DNA of 64,000 bases from Marsupella aquatica (Eukaryota > Marchantiophyta), in the NCBI GenBank assembly GCA_973895155.1, contig OZ316891.1, positions 13,764,001 to 13,828,000 of the forward strand, written 5' to 3'. Below the pieces are notes generated by a model. It had not been told where the DNA came from, did no database searches, and saw nothing but the letters and a program-made list of their open reading frames with translations. Below, piece by piece: positions 24,301-34,869 of the stretch (its first letter is position 1; each line of letters starts with the position of its first letter). The position numbers were made by a program, and so were the translations under genes.

Positions 24301-25911
24301 ATCGCATGCATGGGTAATATTGTCAGGGGTAGTAGGAATCCTATTCAGAGTATGACGGATCATAACAGTGAGTTCAGTCAACGTCCTCTGTAGACTCCGT
24401 GCTAAATGGTAACATTTTTTGTGCGTTGCATAGTAGCATGAACATTCACAATGGCCCCATGAAGAATGAGTTGCAGGGGGAAGTGAGTAGCATTATCCTG
24501 GTAGGTGCGTTGTCGTCTTTTAATCCAATGCTATGTATCATCTGATGGATGGTGAGGAGAAATCATGGGTTTCTCTCTTGTGATCGGATGGCAGTGTCAA
24601 CTTTTCCAAAGAAGGGACAGCCAATAGCCTTATGCTGCCCAGTACCTACAACAGATAGTTCAAGCTGATTCCATCTGGTCTGCAATCTAGGGCACTCAAA
24701 GAACATGTGTTCAATAGTTTCAATCTGCTCATGACATGCAGTGCACTTCCTGTCACCAACATCCCACTTAAGAGCCCCAAAATTGGAAAAGAATCCAGCA
24801 TTGAGTACCTTCCAAAAATCTAATTTGACATTAGGGGAAGACCAGCCAGACCAGAGGTGAATCCACCGCCTTTGCCAGGTCTCAGGAGAGTCCAGAGAGA
24901 ACCACCTCCTATTGAGTTTCTCAGTAGGTGTGGAATGTTGTTGCAACATCAAGGCCCAAGTTCGAGTCTGAAGAGTCCACCCTGTTTTTCCTCCTTAGTT
25001 TGGTCCATCTCCAAATCCACCCATTGGTGTTGGTCAAAGTGTCAATAGTGGGTCCCCGAGATCTGTGCAAAATCTCCAAAACAAGTTGCACCAATCGTAG
25101 TGCATTGCTTCTGGTCGATCTCACGGCTCCCTGAAACTGCTCATTAGTCTTCCATCCAAAGTCTTGAGTAATCAAGTCAGCAACAATAAAGATTTTTCTC
25201 GTTGCCATGAAGCTTTTGAACTCATGTTTCTCTCTGTCTGTACTGTCATTCAGCTGCCGGCCTGCTTATGAGAAGAAGTAGCCGCTCAATAGATAGGTGG
25301 ATAGGGATGTTCCCAATGGTGACCTCAAAGTGAAGGTTTCTGTGAGTAGATTCTCATCCTCTAAGCAAACAATTAAAAGTAGGAGCTGAGGCATTTTTAA
25401 TGCTTGGGAGTAGAAGGAGGACGTTGCTGGGATCCCATAACTTGCGCTCTCTCTTATGTGGGCCCTTCCTAGCATTCAGTCTGATCAAGGACCTTGCCAT
25501 GTGAATCCACGCAGTGTCGAATCCACTTAGTAGCTTGGTGACGCTGCACATTTTGCAGGCCTGAGCTTGTAGAGCAAAGGGCCTTATGGCTAGGTCTCCC
25601 TCCGCGCCTCAAAGGGTCGGGTGATTGTGTCCCATGCAACAAGAGCAATTTTGTCAGCTCTAGGGGCACTCTTGCCCCACAAGAAGATTCTGCAGAGTTT
25701 TTCCAGCTGCTTGTATCCAGTTTTTTGGATGTTGAGCAACATAATATGGTAGATAGGAATAGCCCTAAGCACATGCTTAAGTAGGACCAGCCTCCTAGCT
25801 TGGGTGAGGGTTCTGTTGGTCTAGTGCCTGAGTCCTTTCTTGACTTTACCAAGTAGGAATTCAGTTTCCTGGTGAGGCCTTATTTTATTACCGATTGGAC
25901 AACCAAGGTAG
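24300..25911 (-). pseudogene. LINE 3' segment: RT C-terminal region and zf-RVT domain
   Basis: On the minus strand, starting at the CACTA insertion point, the frame reads YLGCPIGNK (the conserved motif after the RT palm), then RRLVLLKHVLRAIPIYHIM and CRIFLWGK. Further on come WSSPNVKLDFWKVLNAGF, the zinc-binding CTACHEQIETIEHMFFEC and RLQTRWNQL. This is the zf-RVT/reverse-transcriptase-associated end of plant L1-like LINEs. Several stops and shifts break it (for example after KKGLRH near 25824 and near 25560). The end of the copy near 24300 is approximate. It is one of four pieces of the same LINE, which continues at 37807. Confidence 0.85.
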
Positions 25912-25914
25912 GTA
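25912..25914. repeat. CACTA target-site duplication, left copy (GTA)
   Basis: GTA precedes the CACTAC terminus and matches GTA at 37807-37809. A 3-bp duplication is the rule for CACTA elements. Collapsing the two copies joins the LINE frame so that it reads GEVVTYLGCPIG without a break. Confidence 0.9.
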
Positions 25915-25950
25915 CACTACTACATATTTGCCATTTTTGCGAAGGTCAAT
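25915..25950. repeat. CACTA left terminal inverted repeat
   Basis: CACTACTACATATTTGCC is followed by ATTTTTGCGAAGG. The outer ten bases match the other terminus except at one position, and the TTTTGCGAA word is conserved in both. The rest is diverged. Confidence 0.9.
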
Positions 25951-26290
25951 TACAAGGGGATAAACGCACCGCAAAGCGCCATTCATCGCTCATCTTGCGA
26001 TGCAAACCGCATCTCAAACTGCGACACTGACACTCTCGCAACCATTATTTGCGAAACCAACATCTTCGCAAATATTTGCGAAACCAAATATCTCGCAAAA
26101 TGTTTCTGAACCTTTGAGCATTCTACTTAGTACCGATGTTTACCGTTTCGCAAACAACTTGCGACGCCGATTGCATTGATAACGTTGCAATATTTGTGTT
26201 ATCGGAAATCGGCGTGCGATGCAAAATTAATCGCAATACAGTGAAACTAAGAGAATCGCTAGTTTGAGAGGTGGTGTGGCTCGCAAAATC
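25930..26290. repeat. Left subterminal repeat zone (TTTGCGA/TCGCAAA words)
   Basis: Short words of the type TTTGCGAAR, TTGCGA(T/C)GC and TCGCAAA recur in both orientations every 20-40 bp. In En/Spm and its relatives such subterminal arrays are bound by the element's own TnpA-like protein. The same words fill the right end and the region upstream of the plus-strand gene at 34.7-34.8 kb. The binding role here is inferred. Confidence 0.8.
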
Positions 26291-26499
26291 ATGGCGCCTT
26301 AGTGGTTCTCTTTAGAGAAGGCTTGAGTTTTGGAAAGTTGAGATGCGCGTTGCTTCGGAATGTAGCGATGGTTTTGGGATGGGATCTAGCAATGAGGTAG
26401 GGATCGTTAATGTAGCCATTAGGTTGAGATGGGTGGGGGTTCGCAAAATGGTTCGGAAATTTGGTTTTGGGGTTTGTCAGATTTAGAAAGGGCATGGGA

Positions 26500-26900
26500 C
26501 AAGGAATGGAGGGAGGAGGGTCAAGGAGGGAGGAGGGAGGAGGGAGGAGGTACACTTTAGGAAGAAAAGGAGGAGGAAGGGTTGACTTAAGGGGGGACAA
26601 GGAACAAAGGGAGGAGGGCGGTTTAGGGTGCACAAGGAAATGAGGGAGGAGGGAGCGTTCCTACCTACAGTTTAGGGAGGGAAAAGGAAAGGAGGGAGGA
26701 GGGAGGGAGGGTGGAAGGTATAGGTTTAGGAGAGGGACAAGCCAAGGAGGGAGGAGCATAGGTTGAGGACAGTGAAAGGTGGAAAAAATTGAGGGCATGT
26801 ATAGGTTTTAAAAAGGAAGGGGTTGAGACAAGGGGAGGAGGGAGGTGGGTACAAGTACTAGAGAGAAAGGCTAGGGGGTGGGAGAAGGAAAGCTACGAGG
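26500..26900. repeat. Purine-rich GGGAGGA-type low-complexity stretch
   Basis: The plus strand is almost pure A/G here, with repeated GGGAGGA and AAGGAGG words. It could adopt triplex or G-rich structures. The proline-rich minus-strand and glycine-rich plus-strand frames across it are artefacts of composition. It lies between the subterminal zone and the 3' end of tnp2. Confidence 0.8.
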
Positions 26901-27140
26901 AGGAATGACTACAAGCGACATGAGTTTTCTTTTCATAAAGTGTACCAAAAGGTGTGGGAGTGTACATAGGACTGTGGGGATGGAAGATGTAAAAAAGCCA
27001 CATTTAAAATTGATATACTTACAAGATTGATTTGGGCAAACATAAATTTATTAATAATTTAGAAACACATATTTCTCCAACCAAGAAGAGAGATCCTCAT
27101 ATGTTCAAATCTAACTATATATCCACATTACATATACCCC

Positions 27141-30100
27141 TCAAACTTGGTCCTCATCCTCTTCAGGTTGGGACACAACCAGAATATCTGGCTTTTCCCC
27201 AACAACTGAACGAGATCGTGGCACATATGTGATGACAAGTGACCATTCCTCTAGGTTTGGGGGGTATGAAATATAAAAACATTGTTCCACATGACTTGGA
27301 AAAGTGAACGGCTCCGATGTTTGCCAATGAGATGGCTGGAAACTAGTGGCAGATGTCTTTAGCCATGTAAATCCACGTGCACACTCATCTTGAAGCACGG
27401 TGGGATTGTTACCTGCAAGGTTCACTTTGAACCACTTGCACTTGAAGACATAGTCTTCAAACTTTGATTGTGCATCATAAGAGATCACTAGGATCTCCTC
27501 TATCTTTCCATAATGTGGCACAACATCTCGAATAATATTTGTGTCATGGCGATTGCTGCGGGAATCTTGAGAGAATTGTCCTTGAACTCCACAATCAAAG
27601 GTACGACCCCTCTTCTCATCAAGGAAAAAAACCCTAAAATCCACCAAACCATAAGGACATGTTACAAAAATAGGCATAACCATATAACAATTAATATCAC
27701 ATGCCAAAAAATTGTCTCTTCAATATATGTGGGTGTATTACACATAAATTAAAATCACCATAGATGAAAGGTTACTAAGGTACTTGGAAATAACCTGAAA
27801 TGTCTCCCTTGTGTCCACATTGCCGTCCTTGTTGTAACCATTCTCAAGGGACCATGAACAATGGTACGGACATCATCTGTGATAGCTGGAAAATGTAATA
27901 ATTCTCTCCCCTCGCTACCATGTCATCCACCTCAACCAACTTCTCCTTCATGTAGTCATGGTACTTTGGAAAGATCCTTGGTCTTCTACTGGTACTTATG
28001 GCATCCTCATAGAAATCCCTCCATTCTTCCATGATAGTGTTGTTACTCAACATGAATGTGGTTAGTTGTTTCAACTCCACTGGTGTCAACATGCAGGTTT
28101 TGATAGCACCTGTTAAACGATCCTCCTCATCTTCCCTCTCCTCTACCCAAGTACGGGGAGAGGTACGATCAATTGTGGCCAATATGTTACTGCAATAGAA
28201 CATACTCTCTGCTGCCAAGTATCCTGTAGCCATGCTTCCCTCAACTCGTGCCCGGTTACGTACATAACCCTTTAATACTGCCATGTACCGTTCCAACCAA
28301 TACATCCACCGACAATGCACAAGACCAGCAATGGCCACCTCATGAACAAGATGAACAAGTAAATGCACTTGGCAATCAAAAAAGGAAGGAGGAAGGGCCT
28401 TTTCTAACTTGCATACCACCTCTGCTGCCAGTACCTCCATTCCCGGGATCTCTTCACAGTATATCTCCTTAGAACATACCCATCTCAATAGTTTTCCCAA
28501 TGACCAATGGCATCTTGCACTTCTGAACTTGCCAAACCTATAATTATGGCCACGGGCAATATATGTTGCAATAACCGATGATAGTCATGCGTCTTGAGAT
28601 ACATTGGCCACTTATGATTGTCCTCCATCCCAAAGGCCTTCCGAAGATTGGCACCATAACCAGTAGGAAACCGCATGCCTCCTATGCGATTCCTAAACTC
28701 CCTTCTCTGGACAACAGGAAGCACCCATGGGGCTGAAGGTCGATGTTCTATCCGTGTGATAGGATCAATTGTGACCCATACATCTGGATGCATCTCAAGA
28801 TCCTCACAAGCCTCCCTGAAGTTAGTGTCATTTTCTCCATAGAAAGCCTTTATCAAAGCCTTTCCCACATTTCCCTCAATGTGCATGGGGTCTAATAGAT
28901 GGCGGATCTTCAACTCTCCCCAATAAGGCAAAGTGGTTAATATACTCCATCTAGTCAACCCGCTACCCTCAAATTGCATGGGATCCTCCGGGTTTGCCAC
29001 TCTATCAGCCAAGTCTTTCCAATGTGCAAAAGTTGTTGGCTCTGGTATATCACGTTCATCACCAAAGGGCATATCAATGGAGGAAAATAGTAGTGGGTCA
29101 AACCTCATCTGATGGCCCATTGGCAGAAACTTTGTATGCCCAAGATAAACAATCTTGTGAAGGTGTGATGAGTACTTGGCTATATCACCAAGACTTGGGC
29201 CACAAGTGGAGCAAGCCTTGTAGCCTTGGGTTTGCAACCCACTCACAAAGCCAAATCCTGGTCAAATAGACACACATAATGTAGAATTAGCACATGGAAA
29301 TGATGGGATAACATGCATTATCATATCATGCTGGATGTAAACAAAAAAAGTGTCGTAGTTTCATAGTTCTTACCTGGGTAGTCATGCATGGTCCACATAC
29401 AAACCCCTTTTAGTTAAAAAACCCGTGGGGTACCCCCTGTAGTCTTTCGCCCGTCATATGCCCATATTCCATCCCATAATTTTTGGAGTTCCTCAACCAC
29501 TAATGCCAAATAGGTGTCCATGTTCTTCACCTTCTTTGGCCCTGGGATAATCAAAGATAGCAATAAAAAGCCCTTTTTCATGGACAACCATGGTGGAAGG
29601 TTGTAATTCATGAGAACCACCGGCCAAACTGATGTAGGTCTCCCCTTCCCTCCAAGTGAATGAGGGCTAACCGCATCTGATGCCAACCCAAGTCGCACAT
29701 GCCGAGGGTCACGCTCAAAATCTGGCCATGTTGACTTCACATGTTTATGAGCAGGAGAGTCAACTGGTAATCGCATCACACCGGGCTCCGAACGATGCTT
29801 CTTGTGCCATACCATCAACTCGGCCAAGTCAGAACATCTATACATGTGCAACAAGCAAGGAATAATGGGGAACCAACGAACTGCTTTTCTTGGCACCTTC
29901 CCGGTTAGCATGTTTGGGTCATACCGTGGCTCATGACATACTGTGCATTCTGTCATATGGGCTTTGTCCCCATGAAATAATATGCAATCATTCACACAGG
30001 CATGAATGATATGGTAATCCATGCCAATGGATGAGAGAATCTTCTTTGCATCCTTCCAAGTTCCAGGCAACACATTCTCCAAGGGTAACATCAAGTCATG

Positions 30101-30556
30101 ACAATATTCAAATATGTCTGATAACATAGAATTGCTTGCCTTATGTTTGGCCTGAATGTTCAACAACCCCAATATGGCTGACAAACGACTCAACCGAGCA
30201 CCCTCAAAGATAGGTGTCCGGGCATGTTCCTCAGCCTCCTTCCATTGTTGTTGTCCCTCTGGAGTATGTTGTGGTCGTGGGTCATTTTGGGGGGCAGCTC
30301 CTTCAACACTAATGTCAGGGACACCATCTTCAACATCAACACCAAACCAATCAACCATGAAGTCATCCATGGCTCTGTCCTGGTCATGCATGACCTGGTC
30401 ATCAGTCTGAGGTGTTGCTTCCTCATCACCATGATCACTTACATCATTACTTGATGAGGAATCATCCTCTGATGGTTCTCCCTCTTCTGGCATGCCCATC
30501 TCCCAATATGCTACTCTCAACCTTCGTGGTAACATTTGTTGAGATGGTTGCACATT
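27141..30556 (-). pseudogene. tnp2: CACTA transposase tnp2 (Transposase_21, DUF4218, DUF4216), decayed
   Basis: Reading leftward, the main exon starts after an acceptor at 30557-30558. It has an acidic N-region, then YHIIHACVNDCILFHGDKAH, CTVCHEPRYDP, RKAVRWFPIIPCLLHMYRCS, RHVRLGLASDAVSPHSLGG, VWPVVLMNYNLPPWLSMKKG and LLLSLIIPGPK, all tnp2 hallmarks. After a donor at 29373 and acceptor at 29258 come KACSTCG and LPYWGELKIRHLLDPMHIEG. DUF4218 (LPPSFFDCQVHLLVHLVHE, WMYWLERYMAVLKGYVRN) is at 27844-28500 and DUF4216-like sequence (FKCKWF, SFQPSHWQT, QCFYISYPPN) at 27141-27707. Breaks: an in-frame TAA at 29414-29416 just before LKGVCMWTMHDYPG, and frameshifts near 28495 and 27850. The first exon is probably 31738-31995. 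It catalysed cut-and-paste transposition when intact. Confidence 0.92.
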
Positions 30557-30804
30557 CTACGCACGACACAACCAAAAAACCTCTTGATGTATATTTCACC
30601 AGGTACAACAAAAATAGACTTCAGACCATTCATTCAAGACAAATTAACAATCAGTTTTAAGGATTGATTGCATGCATTCACATTAAGAACTTAAGTGAAG
30701 GGCCACACCAAAATTATACTACTCCAAAATGAGGCCAGAGGACATGTATATAATGAAAAGTGTGAAGTACACACAAGGTACAAGAGGATGTATGACATGG
30801 CTCC

Positions 30805-31995
30805 CTAATCCCACTCATAGTGTGTGAATAACTCATCTCCAGCTCTAATAGTCCTAGTGGCAAGAACTAAGCAATGGTCCTTATGATATGTCGTTCCATA
30901 TGGTGCCGGCATTGGGCCATCAGTAAAAACCCACTCACAATTGGCCCTACGCTTGGGTCGAGTCCCCACAGTACTATTTATAAAGCGAGCAATATTCCCA
31001 TTACGTACGGGATCACCGTCTATCACCCGCTGCTCACTATACCTTCTAGTGCTACCATGAAAAGTATCCATCTCTAGGGCATATGTTTTCCACTCAGGAT
31101 GTTGTGCAAGGATCATGTTCCAGTGTCTTCTCTGACTTGTAGATGGGTCCACCATATGGGAACAAAGTAGGACCCTCTCTACCACGAGCACTTGACCCAC
31201 TCCCATCATCCATGATGATATCCTCACAAGCAAATACTCCATATCCGTGTCTCTCTCCAAGTGTGGAAGCTTTCACAATCCAACGTCTACCCCAAACCAC
31301 AATCTCCTCATCATAACCGGGAAAATAAGGCAAGCCAAGAGTCATAGGATCCCAATCTTTGATGATAGAGGCACACTTGCCAGTGAATGAACAAATGCCC
31401 CACCTACCCTCAACTAGTGTTCTTGATGGGTCATTGGGTGCTCGTGGCCTCCTCTTGGACTGGGGCCTGGACCGGGGTCTTTGTGTCTCAGTGGGCACAT
31501 GAGACTGTTCCTCTTCAGTCCCATGATTGGTACTGATCCCTACACCCAAGGCTTGTGAAAGTGCATTGCCTATAGCATCTAAAACTCCTTGTGATGGGAC
31601 ATAGGGTGGTGGTGTCACCGGTCTACGCATACTGGATCCCTATTCCATGCAAAAACCCACAAAAAACCATATGTGTAAACATTGATTCACTTATGAAAAT
31701 ATGAGGGAAAAAAGGCAAACAATTGAAATCCATGTACCATATGGGATGAAGAAGCCCCCGGAGTAAGACCCCTGTGACGTCCATATCTCTCAATATGTTG
31801 AGCACACACATAAGATTTTTGAGAAACTTGGCCCACACATCTGGTGCACTCACAAAGTCTCCGGGGAGGACCACGAGGACCGGTAACCTCAGGTTGAGGA
31901 GGAGGGGGTACATCATCGGAGGAGGAGTACTCACTACTGGATAGTTCGGGGGAGGATGACATATCCACTGCCACATTACATTGCATGTAGGGCAT
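30805..31995 (-). pseudogene. SET-domain protein with N-terminal Cys/His motif, carried by the CACTA element
   Basis: Exon 1 (31995-31738) encodes an acidic Ser-rich start and a zinc-type motif CECTRC...CAQH, and ends at donor ATG|GTACAT in phase 0. A 98-bp intron follows, with acceptor ATAG at 31641-31640. Exon 2 encodes a linker and then a SET domain: ERHGYGVFACEDI, LFPYGGPIY, WKTYALEMD, NGNIARFINSTVG, RRANCEW and AGDELFTHYEWD, with a stop at 30805. These match the GxG/YGG cofactor region, the pseudoknot RFIN..NC motif and the C-terminal catalytic Tyr of lysine methyltransferases. A one-base frameshift near 31110-31140 breaks the frame between YGGPIY and HPEWK, so this copy should be inactive unless it is a sequence error. 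Substrate is unknown; a chromatin role is inference. Confidence 0.82.
31738..31995 (-). CDS. Shared first exon (Cys/His motif) of the SET and tnp2 units
   Basis: The exon runs from ATG at 31995 (or 31962) to the donor at 31737. Residues about 47-70 hold RLCECTRCVGQ and SYVCAQHIERYGRH, a C-x-C-x2-C...C-x2-H pattern like the N-terminal motif that precedes the transposase core in many tnp2 proteins. It ends in phase 0. The next acceptor (SET exon, 31639) and the acceptor of the main transposase exon (30556) both continue in the right frame without a stop at the junction. Which junction is used, or whether both are, cannot be decided without transcript data. Confidence 0.55.
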
Positions 31996-34149
31996 GATTA
32001 GAATCCCTCTCGGCCAAAAAATATCCTAAAACTAAACTACAAAAACCCTTTTTTGTTTAGCATGAAACCCAAAGGAGAGTGTCATGCACAAAAATATCAC
32101 ATTGTCACCCTTGGGAAAATTGTAATGGTCTAAGCCCTGAATTAGGTTAGTGAATTACCTGAATGAGACCCGGGCTCAACAGTGCCTATAGGTCGTGTGG
32201 CTCAATGAACATGAGCCAAATCTAGAAGTAGAACAGAAAGCCTTAAAGGATGGGTCCAAGGCCTTAATTCTCTTTTTCAAAATTTTCTGATTTTCCAAAA
32301 TGTCATAAAAAAACAACACAAAAAATCATCATATATTTAATATTTCCTGACCTTGGACTTTCACACCATAATTAACACAATGCTTTAGACACAAGTTTTT
32401 TCATAATTAATATTTCCAATTTGACTCCTCAATATAAGTCTCAACATTGGAGTTTGGGCTCAAAGATCACCAACAAATTAAATGTTACAAGAAAATATCC
32501 TCTTTATGAACAAAGTCACTAACAACATCAGAGATCAGAAGCCTTCACCCATCACAAATCAACACTCAATTGCCCTTGGCAGCCTATGTTTAATCGCTAA
32601 TTGCCCATGGTCCTATACCCTTTACGGGTTACATGTTGTCATTTTGTCCATCGCAGCTGGTCGCAACTCGCCCATTGCAATGTGCCTATCATAGCTCACT
32701 CCTGAGCTCACTCATCTTCCATCATGGATTGTTGTTACCCAACTTTGCCCTTTGCCTTTTAAAAACCTAAGCTTAGTGTATTCATGAAGCTTGTGCATCC
32801 AAAAGCTTCATGAATTCATGAATCCTGTTTTCAAGATTCTTTAATCTTGATCCAAGATTCTTTGTCATGAATTCATGAAGGGAATCTGGCATCAAGTTTG
32901 GGAATCTTAAAAAGAGAGAAAAATTGCATACAAACATAAAGAAAATAATTAAAAGAAAGGTTACTCAAGACAAAGAAAATGACAAAAAAAGGAACAAAAA
33001 ATGATTCAATTAAGACAAAAAGAGTTATGGATGAAGAATTTGACAAGGAACACAAACTCAAGTAAAGACAAAGAGAGTAATGAATGATTACTTTGGAATA
33101 AAGTACAAGAAAACATCAACTCCAATAAAGACAAAGAGTATTATAAATGCTAGGAAAACTTTGGTATTTTACTATGCAAAGTTCTAATTAAAAATTAAGA
33201 ATGAAGTTTCTTTCTAAGTGAATGCAAATAAGTATTCCAATCCACTAAAACTTATGTGAACATTAGAGATTTGGGAATGAGAGAGTTGGAGTAACTATTG
33301 CTACTTAAATTTGTTGAGATTCAAAAATATTAAAATGACTAACTCATGAATTCATGAATCATTTCTAAGGGAGGGTTACACTTTGAAAATAATAATATTG
33401 TAATTGGTTTGTGTGAGATAGATAAAGACAAACAATTCATTACAAGAGTCATTTGAAATTTCTAGTATATATTTGAAAGTGTTTTAGATATTTCTGATTC
33501 CAATCAACTTTAAGATGGTATTTTAAGGATAAACTAGACAAATGATCACTTGAACATGTGCAAGTGCAAATTGTTAAGATTGAAAATAGATCATACGAAG
33601 ATTAAAAATTTATTATGGTCCATTTTATGTTTTGAATGGCTCAAAATGATAACATATTTTGGGCATTTTTTCCATCCATGAAGATTTTGCAAAGAAAGGG
33701 ATAGTTTTTAGGTTCATTTTTGGGCATTTTTGAGCTTTTTGCGCTTTTGGAGCAAAAGTTCTTTTAGTTTGGGCTTATTACCCATCCTTTTTGGCTCCTT
33801 GTTGTAGGAGGAAAATACTGGAAACAAAATGTAAGTTTTGGATAGTCATTAGCATCTCTCAAGTTGTGGAACCCCAAACATAAGTTACACATATATATAT
33901 TCTTGCAAAACAAAAAATGGCAAGGTTTATGAAAAATCTCCACTAACAACACTACATACATGTTATACCTTTTAGATGCCTGGGTTCCCACAATGCATAT
34001 GCATTAGACAAAAGTTGAGGAAGTAGTGATGTCCCTGGGCTGTATCATGATTACATGGGTTTTCCCCTCAATTGTTAGCATAAAAACCTCTTAGAACTTG
34101 CCCTCATAAGTTACCATCAAATTAACCCAAGTGTCCATGAAAATAGAAC
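31996..34149. other. AT-rich centre of the CACTA element between divergent genes
   Basis: No coding exon is supported here. The stretch separates the minus-strand tnp2/SET unit from the plus-strand gene and probably holds both promoters. Around 32.8-32.9 kb the words TTCATGAATTCATGAA and CAAGATTCTTT recur in both orientations. Confidence 0.5.
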
Positions 34150-34590
34150 CTGTCTTTCCCTTCTAAGTTGGCCTAAACCCCAAAAGCCAAAACATAAACA
34201 CCTCCTCTTACTCCAATACATATAAGCCAAACATTCATAAAATGAAATCCCCCTGGCCAAACCCAAAACATAAAACACCTCATATTACCCTCCAATCTAA
34301 GCCCAACGTACCTTCATAAAATAAACCCTCCCCCAACCAAACCAAACGTCAAACATAAAATCCCTCCATTTACCCTCCAATACACATAACCCCAACCTTC
34401 ATAAAATAAAAACCCTCCCAACCAGGCAAAACCCAAAAGCCAAAATATAAATCCCCGTCTCTTACCTTCCAATATAACCCCCAACCTTTTGAAATAACAC
34501 TCCCCCCCCAACCAGGCCAAACCCAAAAGCCGTAACATAAGACCCCTTCTCTTACCCTCCAATGTCAGCACTTTTAAACCCCCCAACCCT
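34150..34590. repeat. Tandem array of about five ~84-bp units
   Basis: Each unit contains CCAAACC(C/A)AAAAGCC, ACATAAA(A/C)(A/C)CCCC, CTTACCCTCCAAT and CCTTCATAAAAT(A/G)AA. Copies are diverged by roughly 15-25 percent. The array ends just upstream of a block of TTTGCGA-type words and the plus-strand gene. The glycine/leucine-rich minus-strand frame 34314-34586 is only a translation of the array. Confidence 0.8.
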
Positions 34591-34869
34591 TATATGATCA
34601 CATGCAATGAATTACTTGTACCAAATTTAATGTTTATGACCCCTCTTAGTATCCCTGCTCACAGAAAATACACATGCGAGATGGGGGTTTTCGCAAACCC
34701 AATAGCGAACACGTTTGTGAAGCTGTATTCTTCGCAAAGATAGCGTTTGCAAAGCTGGATGAGAAGGTAGAACCATCGCAAACTGTGATGCGAATGACTT
34801 TGCAAACCCTAACTCTACTGTCCTTATCATTTGCCGAGCTCGGACGAGGTGGATCCATTTCTTTCGGGC

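Noticed and set aside
24313-24355. A second, plus-strand LINE start (GNIVRGSRNPIQ resembling an endonuclease N-terminus)
   Set aside because: Only about ten residues resemble NVRGLRNPI, nothing follows in frame, and the minus-strand LINE tail probably covers the same bases.
26289-26643. Proline-rich 114-codon frame (minus) and glycine-rich frame (plus)
   Set aside because: Pure composition effect of the A/G-only stretch; no conserved motif.
27141-27707. Independent host gene for the 188-codon frame
   Set aside because: Its FKCKWF and QCFYISYPPN motifs and position fit the C-terminal DUF4216-like part of the tnp2 transposase.
34314-34586. 90-codon Gly/Leu frame on the minus strand
   Set aside because: It is the translation of the ~84-bp tandem array, with repeating peptides that follow the DNA period.
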